A stretch of DNA of 64,000 bases, taken from assembly GCA_037043015.1 (NCBI GenBank), contig CM073330.1, forward strand, positions 13,658,512 through 13,722,511, given 5' to 3'. This document shows positions 44,077 through 54,864 of this stretch, one piece after another. The stretch's first letter is position 1; each line of letters begins with the position of its first letter. Position numbers and translations under genes: made by a program. The notes beneath the pieces were generated by a model. The model was not told the origin of the DNA, did no database searches, and saw only the letters and a list, made by a program, of their open reading frames with translations. The DNA comes from Bryum argenteum. Taxonomy: Eukaryota > Streptophyta > Bryopsida > Bryales > Bryaceae.

Positions 44077-45011
44077 CAGTGGGGTACAGAAATAATTCGA
44101 ACTGAATTTGAAGGCAGTTTTTGAAAAAACTTCGAAATGTGCCTACATACTCAAAAATAATTGGAATTGCAATCCGTAAAGGGCGTTGGAACCACGTTAG
44201 AGTGTTTTACACTATCATGGCAAAAAATTGCTTCTTTTTTGTGCAATTGTTCAAAGAACTAAAACTCTACATGTTCCATCCACAATTGACCATTGTCGCT
44301 TTGTGCTTCAATTACAATGTTCATTTTCACTTGCAAAATTGATATGAATGCCATAATTTGTTCTTTAGATACTTGAGCTCATTGTTGAATGTTCAAAAAT
44401 ACTTGCTCCCTCTAAACTTTTGAGTTGGAGTAGTTTTGTGATAAATTTCAATCAACACTTAAGGTGTGAAATTGAACTTTGATTTAAACTCGGCGAGAAT
44501 GCTAAAAGAATTTGAGTTTGGCAATGAGCTTATGAAAGTAAGCACCCTAACTTTATCAAACCATCCTTTAAGTCCTTGTAGGATATTTCTAGTGGTGTGA
44601 ATGGCTTCAAAAAGCTTTGAGAAAAATTGAATAGTCACAAGCACATTCTAAGACATTCCTCCTACCCAAGAAGAAAACAAGGAACATATCAATGATTCAA
44701 TAAGCATGAGCTCAAGTATCTAAAGAACAACTTATGGCACTCATATCAATTTTGCAAGTGAAAATGAACATTGTAATTGAAGCACAAAGCGACAATGGTC
44801 AATTGTGGATGGAACATGTAGAGTTTTAGTTCTTTGAACAATTGCACAAAAAAGAAGCAATTTTTTGCCATGATAGTGTAAAACACTCTAACGTGGTTCC
44901 AACACCCTTTACGGATTGCAATTCCGATCATTTTTGAGTATGTAGGCACATTTCGAAGTTTTTTCAAAAACTGCCTACAAATTCAGTTCGAATTATTTCT
45001 GTACCCCACTG
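44077..45011. mobile_element. Non-autonomous Tc1/mariner-type element with ~310-bp inverted repeats
   Basis: It begins CAGTGGGGTACAG and ends with the inverted form CTGTACCCCACTG, flanked by TA (44075-44076, 45012-45013). The inverted repeats run to about 44390 and from about 44700 and differ at only a few positions. The 300-bp middle has no transposase. CAGTG ends are typical of Tc1/mariner. The ends differ from the element at 25617, so it would need another helper. Confidence 0.88.
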
Positions 45012-45272
45012 TACAGATTTGGGATTACATTCCCATCAAGACCATCACCTTTTCCTCCATTTTTGTTCAAAAAAATCGATGGCTTCCTATCTTTAAAGGT
45101 CGAAAATTATGCAGGAAGGGTTTTTCGACAACAAATGATTCCATCTTCGGCAAAATCTAACATCTGTACGAACAATCATCTATGGCGCTTCAACGTAGGT
45201 GAATTTTGGCTTATATACACGATAGCATAAAAACTGGCCATTAGGTGTCATGAATCCTTGCAGTGCCAACAC

Positions 45273-45278
45273 TATGAA
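45273..45278 (+). promoter_or_regulatory. Degenerate TATA box of broken SPH copy 5
   Basis: TATGAA in CCAACACTATGAAGCGCACC corresponds to TATAAA in the active-looking copies. The following GCCGATTCGTGCTGTATCTT is shared with gene 3. Confidence 0.5.
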
Positions 45279-45510
45279 GCGCACCAGTTGCCTGCTTGCT
45301 TGCCGATTCGTGCTGTATCTTCATTTCTATAGCAGCTTTCTGTTCCAAGGGCTGCTTATTTCGGATGTAGTTTATTACCAGGAGAGCCTGCATCATATGT
45401 ATGGTTGTGTTGAGTTACGTTTGCATTTGATTTTACTCTTTCGACGTTGGCTGCAGTACTTTCCTGACTTCAATTTCGAACTCCTTTCAGTTGCAGTTTC
45501 TGTCGAAGCC

Positions 45511-45725
45511 ATGGCTCGTCTGTTTGCACTTTGCACTTAGATCTGGTCCATAATTCAATAGTTTCTGATGTTGCCATGATAGCTCTGGTCCATTCAGCAG
45601 CTGCCAAGAATTGTGAGCCACTCAACGCGAATGTCTTCATAGTTGCAGAACAAATTTCTTGCTGACAATGTTAGGATTCGATGTGATTCTGACAACTTCG
45701 CGGAAGTCCACCTCCTGCAACCCAG
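45511..45725 (+). pseudogene. SPH copy 5: exon 1 only, disrupted
   Basis: It starts as MARLFALCT, stops at once (45538-45540), and then repeats part of the signal-peptide region out of order, with GTCTTCATAGTTGCAGAACA showing further indels. The family landmarks GATTCGATGTGATTCTGACA and CTGCAACCCAGGCATTG (GC donor) are still visible. No exon 2 of its own follows; the next copy's 5' region begins within 250 bp. Dead. Confidence 0.8.
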
Positions 45726-45982
45726 GCATTGATCCATACATTATCACCTTGTTTGTATTGCCACAAATTAAAATCTTCTTTTCTCATAAACTGCTACAGT
45801 AGATTTATAAATGCGTGTATCAAAGGTTTCTCCATGATACTTTGCCGTTTCGAGTGTATATGAAATGTTCATGTTCTTCTTTCCTCTCGTTTCTCACTTA
45901 GCTTATAATATCAATGAGGTTTTTCCATTCGCAAGTGCTGAAGTAGTGCTGTGTGGAGCTTTCCGGCAGGTTTGTTGAAGCC

Positions 45983-46594
45983 ATGGCTCGTCTTTCCGCA
46001 TGTGTGGTGGTTGTTGTCGCTCTTCCTCTGGTCCATTTAGCAGCTGCCGGAGAAACTCAACGCCGAAGTCCGCATCCAGAACAAACTTCCCAACTGACAA
46101 TATTACGATACAATGAATGTGATTCTAACTTCATGAAGAACGCCACCGTTCATCTAGTAAATCCCGGTAATGGACACTTTCACTCTTTTGCTCCTTTCGA
46201 TTCACGACCTGAGTGTTTTCAATGCCACATTGATTGACCTGTGTTAAGAAATTGCTCCTTATCAAGACTTGAATACCCAGTTGCTTTGTGGTACTCGAGG
46301 TGAATTGCTCTTAGTTTCCAGACATGATATTGCTCGAAGGATTTTTGTCTGGCCAGGCGGGTGTACAATTTCTCCCTTTAACTCATTGATTTCGTCCAGC
46401 ACGAGTGGTGGTGCTTCGTAGCCACCGAGAAACTTAAGAAACTTGAGGGCAAATTTACGGTTTGGGAGGTCACCCTGCCTGCATTTAGCCATTGGTTAGT
46501 AGATGAGAATGGATTGTCGTTGATTCGGCACCGTAAGACGAAGCCTGTACTTGTGTACAAGTGGCCAAAGCACATCGAGGAAAGGAATTGCTAG
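45983..46594 (+). pseudogene. SPH copy 6: two exons with frameshifts and a stop
   Basis: Exon 1 (45983-46166) begins with an intact signal peptide (MARLSACVVVVVALPLVHLA), then loses frame in the NNF/IQCDS region through small indels. The donor is GT (CCCG|GTAATG). Exon 2 (46357-46594) has an in-frame TAA shortly after YNFS-L, but the later part (WWCFVATEK, HWLVDENGLSLI, VLVYKWPKHIEE) is well kept. The nearest relative is gene 4. It sits directly behind the promoter and exon 1 of copy 5, a fusion by unequal exchange. Confidence 0.82.
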
Positions 46595-47034
46595 TCTTGT
46601 TTCAGTTTGATTGTTTGTGATGTTTTCAATGATAAGATAATGTTCTCAGAATTTTAGTAATAATCTCTTAGCATGTGATAGTCTATTTATTTTTGTTCAT
46701 ATCATATGTGCAATTATTATACATCTGTGAATGTAATATTTTCACATAATACATTTAAATGTTCATAATAGAATGAACATTTTCTTCTTCTGAATTATAA
46801 TAAAATATAGTGCATGGATGATCTCTATGTACAATGGTTTACGTTTTAGAATGAAAGTTGAATGTCGTATAGTCAACAAGTTCAAGAAGTATAACATGTG
46901 ATACTATGCAACAAAAATGTGCATTTAGAAACTAATGTGCATTTCAAGGTTCAAATGTCACTTGCAGTATGCTTAATGTGCTTACCAATAGTGTGCATTT
47001 CAAGGTTAAGATGTACCCTGCAAAGTCCAATTTC
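46595..47034. other. Spacer after SPH copy 6
   Basis: AT-rich 3' flank with an R3 unit starting near 46880. No gene seen. Confidence 0.5.
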
Positions 47035-47120
47035 CCCTTGTCCGGTGGCCATCGGGATATTAGCATTACGAACGGACACTTCATTCACGCCGGCCCCTTA
47101 GAAAGGGACCGGAGTTTCTA
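47035..47120 (-). repeat. Inverted copy of an SPH 3' UTR
   Basis: The complement of this stretch matches about 42920-43015 after gene 4: ATAGAAACTCYGGTCC, GGGGCC, GTGAATGAAGTGTCC and TTCGTAATGCTAATATC occur in order. Sense to gene 4 is antisense here. No S1 exon is attached. Confidence 0.75.
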
Positions 47121-49921
47121 TCTCTACCCTACAAAGTAGAATTAGCATCCAACAACTTGCATTCATTCAGAAGGTTTAGAGGTCACTTGCACGCTACAAC
47201 TGCGTGGATAGTATATGTGATTCTATTGCAGTATATTCCAGTGTTCAAGATGTATGCATGTGTACAAATTTTAGAAAAATAGGAATTTTAGAGGTCTTTG
47301 CATCAGCTCAAGATTTGTGTGAGTACACCAAAATGGGATATATTTCACAATACTCTTATAACTACCTTTTACATTTGTATGACTGTCATACTTGACAAAT
47401 TTTTGTTACAAGCTACTTATTTTTATCGAATAAAAATGTCTTCTGTAGTAATTAGATAAACCATGTGTAGAAAACATCATAACTTTGACAATGGCCCATG
47501 ATTAGAAAATGAAAACCTATGTTGAATAGCCAGCTCAAGAAGCATATTGTGTGATGCTTTAGAACAACATCTCAATGGTTCAAAGGTCAATTGTTGTACG
47601 CCTACAAGGCTACAGGGATGTTGCACGTACTTTGGTTGAGGCATATTCCAATTGCCAAAATATACTTATATAAATTTTGAATATCTGATCATTATACCCT
47701 CATGATAATGTAAAGCAATTTGTGGTGAATATATTATTTCTGAGAACCTCCACTCCAACCATTCATAGCCTGCAAGCTTTTGGAAGATAATGTTCTCCAA
47801 TGCACTTATAAAATATTACACATGGTTTAACCTTACCACTTACAACTTGCAAACTTTTAAGGAGTAAGGGGAGTTTTTATGTAAGCCTAGTCTCAACCTG
47901 AATTGCCTTTAGTTAGATGATTTTAGAACATTTATATGGTCTAATTCAATACTTGCAAACATAACACATTATTGAACATTTTAGTTACAATTTCTCAATT
48001 TAGGAAATCAAAATTACTTTAGGGCACGGCCAAGGTATGGGGTATCACTTTTTGCCAAGACTAATTAGGTGATTTTTGGTTGAAACATCCAAAGTTCATC
48101 ATTTTTTCCATTTTTATCAATTACAAAGAGTACAAAATCATTTTAAAATATCGTATATGTAATTGGGATCAAGATGCACATTCCTAAGAAAAAAAATTAT
48201 TCAATTTTTTTATTTTTGGATCATTGAACCCTCCACAGTAAATTGCATATTGGTGGGATTTGGAGGCATCATGGTGCAAAATTTATTAATTGTTTATTTG
48301 TCAAACTAACTATTTTATTTAATGCACAAGTACATGTAAGTCATATCCAAAAGTGGTATCAAAATGTGATCATTTGATGTATCGAATGATTGTTTCTTAG
48401 GATTTTGTGTAATTAGGACACAACCTACTTTTTCAACTAAAATACCTAATAAAAACTCTTAATATTCTTCAATGCGAATGAATTTTATTTTTTTTGGTAG
48501 GCTATAAGTTCTGTAAATTGAAACCACATTTGGTGTTCTCATACTTAACTTTATTTAGAAGATGGACATGTTTGACACACTTGCATGAGCTGAAATTGTA
48601 CTTGGGACAAATTTTTTGAACTCCCTTAGCTTAATTGTGCCCTTTACGAACTTTATAATTATAAATTACTTTACAAGCTTCATCACGGTGACTATGTTAA
48701 ACCCAGGGTAGTAGCATGCTAGGGTGAAACAAAAAGTACGCCACGTTTTGATTTTGTGACAAAAAATCTTTTTCAATGGCGTGTTTATGGTGCTCTTAAT
48801 ATAAAAGTACTAATTTTTTTGAAGTTTATTTTGAGGGACCTAGTAAACTTTGAGGGCCAATTGTCCATTTGTTCCAAAATTCCTATATGTGAAAGGTATG
48901 TTTTTTCTTTTAAAAAATCATGTCAAAGTCTCATTGCAATTTGCCAAATATTCACATAAGTAGAAAAATCATGTCATATAAAGAAAGATAGTACTAACCA
49001 AACTTCTAAGTGCTTGAGAGCATCTTGAATTCTTTTAATTTCCACCTTGTTACATCGAGAAAAATGAAAATGTGTTACATGATTTTTTATGTCAAAGTGC
49101 TAAACTCTTGACATACCATAAGTCAATGTAGCAAATGTTTTTCTTCACTTTCATTCAATGATTCTAGTCAGTGAAGGACTATTGAACTCATAAAGGCCAA
49201 ATGTTTAAATTGCAAGAGAAGTTCATCTATATTAAGTTTTGCCAAATATTGGTTTAATACCGTGGAAGCCTGTACTTTTTAGTACTTTTTAGGTGGTCAC
49301 AAGTGTGCCACCCTCATGTGCTTTCACAAAGTAGACTTCTTGTATTATCAATAAATGCGCAAAGATAATTATTATTATCTTTGTAATTATCTTCATATTT
49401 ATAATTATCTTAGTTTGTAATTATAGGTCTTTGATATGGCACAAAGAGTCTTGCGCATGTTTTGCAGAGAATCCCTCCCTTCATAAAATGCGTTGTATAT
49501 TCACTAGGTATGTTATTGGGTAATCTGTTGATTTTTCTAAGCTAACAGGTATGGCACTCACTCTTTTGCCGAACCTCCGTGGTAGTGCTGGAAGCCACTT
49601 GTATTCCTTGTAGCAAAGTTTGTGATCCTGATTCTGGAGTTCAGAGCCAAAGGCAGTTCTTCCGCGTTAATGAGTCATGGAGTTTCGTGAAGGCCCCTAA
49701 TTTACAACATTCATATGAATATGCCTGAATGACAACTCCATTTGCACGGATGGCGCATTCAACAAGGTTGTGGCATATCCCCATTTTCTAAAGGATCTGA
49801 TATGAAGAAAGTGATATTGAGCTACGATGCACGTCTTGCAAACTACGCTACGTTGCTGTGACGTTGCAACAAAGCAGCAGATCTCCGCAATCAACTGAAA
49901 CGTGGTCACCAGGACCAACAC
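47121..49921. other. Long gene-free spacer inside the SPH array
   Basis: An R3-type fragment continues to about 47220. 47230-49560 is AT-rich and without recognisable genes or element ends. From about 49600 the sequence matches the upstream region of copy 9 (53080-53380: CATGGAGTTTCGTGAA/GAAGAAAGTGATATTGA words), so the last 300 bp belong to the duplicated promoter of gene 7. Confidence 0.5.
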
Positions 49922-49928
49922 TATAAAA
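49922..49928 (+). promoter_or_regulatory. TATA box of SPH gene 7
   Basis: ACCAACACTATAAAACGCA follows CAATCAACTGAAACGTGG and CACCAGGACC. The CTCTCTAGCAGGTTG motif near 49965 marks the presumed 5'-UTR intron start and CTGTGCAG near 50115 its end. Confidence 0.62.
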
Positions 49929-50144
49929 CGCAACTCTTGGACCCTCATCCTTACCATTCTGCTCTCTCTAGCAGGTTGTTCATAATTATCGAGCTTTGCA
50001 TTTTCCGTCTAGTTTCATCGCCTCGAGCCTGCTTCTTGCTTTTCTCAAACTCAGTTCTGCTTTTAATTTTTTTTTCAATGGGGTCTATTCATCTGAGTGT
50101 GGAGCTTCTGTGCAGGTTTGCGAAGTTGCAGGTTTGTCAAAGCC

Positions 50145-50780
50145 ATGGCTCGTTTGTTGGTTATTATGGTGGCTGTTGTTGCCATAGCTCTGGTCCATTC
50201 AGCAGCTGCCAGTGAGGTTCATGCGGATCCATCCAGTGTTATTCCGGATCCACGCAACGTCGAAGTTGTCATCCACAACAATTTCACGGATGACGAACTT
50301 ACTATACAATGTAACTCGGACACCAAGAAGTACCCCACCGTCCACCTCCTGCATCCCAGGCAATGATCACTCTTTTGCTCATCACCTTCTTTTGCAACGC
50401 CACAGTTCCAGTTCAGAGCAAACTTCTATTACTATATTGCCGAAGTTACAATTGCAAACAATATGTTTCAAACCCTGTAGTATGCTCTGTGCAGTAGTGG
50501 TTTTCTTGATCTCTAGACATTTGCTGAGATATTGTTGATGTGCTTTAGGGAGGTGTACAAATTCTCATTCAACCCGCGCTTCGAGCACCAATGGAAGTGC
50601 GCCATCGCCACGCTGAAGAAGGACGATGTGTGTGGGACTGTGCATAAGGGAGAGTTCATTATGTGGAAGTCGAAGATGCCTCCACGTTCCCGTTGGATTG
50701 TTGATAAAGTTGGCCTGTGGTTGATGCGGGAGGGCAAGGTTCTTGTCTACAAGTGGCCAGCGAACATCCATGGCTGCTAG
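50145..50780 (+). CDS. SPH gene 7: secreted S1-family protein
   Basis: Exons 50145-50359 and 50549-50780 give 148 aa. The donor must be GC (CCCAG|GCAATGA), because reading through meets TGA two codons later; the acceptor is TGCTTTAG. The signal peptide is MARLLVIMVAVVAIALVHS. After it comes an extra acidic/Pro segment (EVHADPSSVIPDPRN) not found in genes 1-4, then VVIHNNF, LTIQCNS, HLLHP, YKFSFN, WKC, FIMWKS, WIVDKVGLWLM and VLVYKWPANIHGC. Closely related to the truncated copy at 53662, including the extra segment and 450 bp of upstream DNA. Confidence 0.8.
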
Positions 50781-51616
50781 ACAAGTCGTTTTTGTGTTGA
50801 TTAGGAGGAGTTGAGAAGCTTTCAAGTCCTCCTCCAAGGCCATGACTTTATTGGAATACTTCCTTGTCATGTTAATAAAAGGATCACTGTCTTCGTTTTA
50901 CCCAACCTTGTTCACACTGTAATGATTCATTGTCGTTTGTATCGGATCCATTTTTTATTATACTGATTTTATATGAAATTTTGGTCATTTGATCTACAAG
51001 ATCCATGTGAAATGGCCATAACTAGATTATACATGTTGAACTTCTTTACTTACTTTGAGTTAACAAGTCACTAAATAAAGGTAGAATTTATTCGTTAATT
51101 TGATGTGAGAAATCTTACATTGAAAGAACATTTTAGATGAGATTAACACATGTAATTTCATGCCTATCCAACACCTTTGAAATGATTCTATATCATGATC
51201 TTGAAATGATTGTGATAAAGTGGATGCATCGGATTTGGTCACGTAAGTAGCGAAGAGGCAAATCCTCCATGTAGAACGTTCATCTTGGTCATATTGCACA
51301 ACATCCTTTTTGCATTTTAAATTATAATTTGGAGCAACAATCCAAGGGAAGCAAGATTCAAGAGATCCCCTCACACCCTTTGACATCAACTCTTCACCAG
51401 AAAAGCTTAGCCCGACCCCGACCGGCAACTTCACTCTTTTCATACAAGCAAGTACTTGGCTACAGGTGGGGCCACCACCTACGCCACCCAGTAAAGGGAG
51501 AAATATTCACCCCGGAGGAGACAACAATTGTTCTTGTTCTTATTATGCCAGACTTCATCCTCTTGGTGTAAAGTTTGAAATGTTACAATTTCATATGAGC
51601 AGACGTTGTGTATTGT
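50781..51616. other. Spacer between SPH gene 7 and the exon-2 fragment
   Basis: It contains the 3' flank of gene 7 and unrelated DNA. The piece at 51330-51560 is less AT-rich, but I recognise no gene in it. The SPH homology restarts abruptly near 51617, in the middle of an intron. Confidence 0.5.
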
Positions 51617-51920
51617 GAGTTTTCAGACACAAATCTGCTCAAAGGGGTTCTGTGTGGCCAGGCAGGTGTAAAAATTCTCTTTCTGAAACTCATTCGTCCA
51701 GCACGAGTAGTGGTGGTGCTTCACCCCCACCAAGAAGCTTAAAGGCAATTTGTGCAACAAGATTGTGGACAAAGACAAGTTTAAGACTTGGAATGTTAAC
51801 CTGCCTGCACTTAGTAATTGGTTTGAAGATGAGAGTGGATTGTTGTTGATTCGTCACCCGAGGACGAAGCCTGTTCTTGTGTACAGGTGGCCAAAGCACA
51901 TCGAGGATCCGCACCGCTAG
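51617..51920 (+). pseudogene. SPH copy 8: intron end plus exon 2 only
   Basis: The intron tail (TTTCAGACACAAATCTGCTC...TGTGTGGCCAG) and exon 2 (from 51662) match gene 4, but there is no exon 1 or promoter. Several small insertions break the frame; VLVYRWPKHIED-like text and the final TAG (51918-51920) remain. A partial duplication, not expressed as an S1 protein. Confidence 0.8.
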
Positions 51921-53428
51921 ACATTCGAACTATTTTCATGATTGCCAGCTATTGAAATCGAATGGAATTGAATCAGTTTATAATCTGAATTAAAAAACTC
52001 GGTAATCCTTTCATGTGATTATCGAATTATTCACTTCCGCAACCTTGTTCTGTGAACAATGCTTATTCAATATTCTTGCACATTTGCTATCATGACTTGA
52101 TTCTGATGTTTTTCAAGCATACATTGTTATCATGAAGGATATCAGTAATGTCACAATTTACCTCCAATTCATTGATGAATGCTTTAACCTGCAATTGGTG
52201 TAAACTTTTTACAATGGTTCATGTTTCAAGGATAATGTTATCATGTTACATAGGTAACTCAAGAAGTACAATGTGTATCCAGAGAGAGTTCCAGGGCCAC
52301 TTGGAGAACATGAAGCTTACCCTGTGATACTACACATTAACAATGTGCATTCAGGAGGATAGAAGGTCACTCATAGTACGCCCACATAACGCACTGTGAT
52401 ACTATACATTCAACAACAATGCGCATCTAGAGGGTTAGAAGGTCACTTGCAGTACGCGTGCATGTACAATGCATGTTTGGGTTTTGCTCATCAACTAAAG
52501 CATATTCCAACAGCACAATAAGTTCACATGTATATGTATACAAATTTTGGAACGGAAGGAATTTGGTAGCCTAGGGAATAGCCCATGATTTGTATGTGCA
52601 CAGTGAAATGAGATACATATTAAAAGACCACTCTCCTTAATGACCATTCACACTTGAATGACTGTTTCACACTTGTCAAACATTCGAAAGATCATAATTA
52701 TGAGCATACTGAATAGGAAGGGGTGAAAAGATGTTACATTTCAGAGCCTATTTCATGCTCATATTCAAGTAATTGCTACATTATTTGCCTGCAAGGCTCA
52801 AAATATAGAATACTCAAGCTCCAAGCTAGAAACCCAAATGCTATCAGCAAGGATATATTACCTGCTGATTCTGTTCAGCATGAGTCCCCTTGAATGTAAA
52901 GCATGGCGTGCAGAGCTGTAAAGGACAACTGTAGGATTAGAGGAATCACGGAAACAAGAACATCAAGGCAAACTCAGCAGACCATTAAAAAGTTTTACTT
53001 GTGGTTTCTCGAAAGAGGAAATCAGCCTGAATAAGCTTAGCAAGGGTAAGGTTGATAGCAGATATGAACTCGCCACTGGACAAAGCGTGCAAAGTAAGTA
53101 AGGGTAGTTGCACTTGAAGTTGCACTTGAAGCCAATTGCGTCCTTTCCACCACCGAAAGGTTGCTTAAGAGCCCGAGACGATTCTTCTTCTGCGTTGCTG
53201 AGTACATGTCTTGGAGTTTCATGAAACATTATTAAAAAGGATCTGTCTGGATGGCAACTCAATTTGCACAGCGATGGAAGGCACATTCCTTCAGAGCCTG
53301 AAGATCCCGATTCTCCAATGTCCTGAGGCAGCACAGTACTGAAGAAAGTGATATTGATCAAGGATATGCCATAATTTAGCAGATTTGCGAAATTAACTGA
53401 AAATTGGCCGGCCACCAGGAACCAACAC
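51921..53428. other. Spacer and upstream region of SPH copy 9
   Basis: R3 units lie at 52250-52460. 52830-53390 is a duplicated upstream block shared with 39390-39880 and, in part, with 49600-49830. No gene seen. Confidence 0.55.
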
Positions 53429-53434
53429 TATAAA
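53429..53434 (+). promoter_or_regulatory. TATA box of SPH copy 9
   Basis: CCAACACTATAAAGCACAG is preceded by GGCCACCAGGAACC and followed by CTCTCTAGCAGGTTGATC, the full promoter module, although the gene it serves is truncated. Confidence 0.62.
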
Positions 53435-53661
53435 GCACAGCTCTTCCCTGCATTTTACCAATCCATTCTCCTCCCACAGCTCTCTAGCAGGTTGATCATT
53501 CTGAGCTCAGTCTGTATTTTCCACTGTACTTTCATCCCCTCGAGCCTGCATCTGCTTTTCTCAAACTCAGTTCTGCTTTCCATTATTCTTTGAGTGGGGT
53601 CTATGCGCTGAAGTAGTGGAGCTTCCTTGCAGGTTTGCGAAGCTGCAGGTGTGTCGAAGCC

Positions 53662-53876
53662 ATGACTTGTTCGTTCGTATTTATGGTGGCTGTTCTTGCC
53701 ATAGCTATGGTCCATTCAGCAGCTGCCAGTAAGGTTCATCGGGATCCACTCGAGGTTTTTCCGGATCCACGCAACGTCCAAGTCGACATCCATAACAATT
53801 TCACGGATTACAGACTCACCACACAGTGTGACTCGGACACCAAGAAGTCCCCAGCCGTCCAACTCCTGCATCCCAG
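53662..53876 (+). pseudogene. SPH copy 9: intact exon 1 without exon 2
   Basis: The ATG at 53662 opens a 215-nt exon of the same length as gene 7 exon 1, with signal peptide (MTCSFVFMVAVLAIAMVHS), the acidic/Pro segment, VDIHNNF and LTTQCDS, ending at a GC donor (CCCAG|GCAATGA). Reading through, it stops at 53880-53882 after 73 codons. Intron homology to gene 7 ends near 53970, and no exon 2 is found before the tRNA. It has a complete promoter, so a short secreted peptide could be made, but loss of the second half argues for a pseudogene. Confidence 0.78.
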
Positions 53877-53969
53877 GCAATGATCAATCTCTGCTCAATT
53901 ACCGTCTTTGCAACGCCATTGTTTTCGGTTCAGCGCAAAATTCTATTCATAATTTGCTGAACTCATAAT

Positions 53970-54793
53970 TGCATGTAGTGTGTGAACACGTGAAGGCCGA
54001 GACTGTGAAGACCGAGACTGTGAAGACCCAGACTTCTTTCATACACGTTGTAGTAGTTAATCTATGGAGTTGATAGTCTATACAATGTTTCAATTGCCAA
54101 TACAAACGCACATGTTGAACAATCGAATCTCTAATAAACACGTCATACTGCACAATAATATGCATTCATGACGTTCAAAGGTCAATTGTTTGATGAGTTG
54201 TAGCATATTCCTACAATGCACAGAGGAGTTTGATGGCTTTACAATCATTCAAAAAGCCCGTTGTCAACACTCTAAAGCATAACATGTCATGCTGCACAGT
54301 CAATCGCAGAGTGCACTCAATAGGTTCTTGAGATCACTAGTACGCACCAGAGTTGGAATGAGATTTTTGCATAACATGTAACACAATGCATTCAATGGGT
54401 TGAGAGTCGCTTGGAGTACGTGCACACAAAGTTGAGATGAGATTTTCATCACAAGTGTTGCGTATTCCTACGGCCTAGAACTTTGATCAAGAAATGTGTG
54501 TCTATACATGTTCGTAATGCATATGAATTTGAAAGTTTGTAAGTTAGCTCATGATTATTTTGATTATTTTGAGTTCGTTTGCAGAAATAAGACATGCAAA
54601 AAACAACACTTACGATACCCTTCACACATATTGACGGAGTTTTATGAACATATTGGAGAAGATTGAGTGAAGGAATAATCTTCCACCAGCAAAGTGATTA
54701 TTACCATAGCTAAGCTCTATTACATAGCCCTTTGAGAACCCCAAATTTGCATCTGCAGGGGTCCACTTTCCGATCCTCCCCAAGTAGTGGGCG
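53970..54793. other. Spacer between the SPH array and the tRNA
   Basis: R3 units occur at 54260-54440. A 17-nt repeat CGAGACTGTGAAGACC occurs near 53998. No gene seen. Confidence 0.5.
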
Positions 54794-54864
54794 GCACCGG
54801 TGGTCTAGTGGTAGAATAGTACCCTGCCACGGTACAGACCCGGGTTCGATTCCCGGCCGGTGCA
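54794..54864 (+). tRNA. trnG-GCC: tRNA-Gly(GCC)
   Basis: The 71-nt sequence folds as a cloverleaf: acceptor arm GCACCGG/CCGGTGC with discriminator A, a D arm in GTGGTCTAGTGGTAGAAT, anticodon loop CTGCCAC with anticodon GCC, and T arm GGGTTCGATTCCC. It has no intron. A TTTT run at 54872-54875 gives a pol III terminator. The internal A and B boxes match nuclear plant tRNA genes. Confidence 0.97.

Noticed and set aside
44121..44967. Two identical 73-aa ORFs facing each other
   Set aside because: They come from the inverted repeats of the non-autonomous element and have no recognisable domain.
49937..50215. ORF overlapping the start of SPH gene 7
   Set aside because: It is a shadow in another frame through the 5'-UTR intron and signal peptide.
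53635..53661. Upstream extension of SPH copy 9
   Set aside because: It has a non-ATG start in the 5' UTR; the conserved start context is at 53662.
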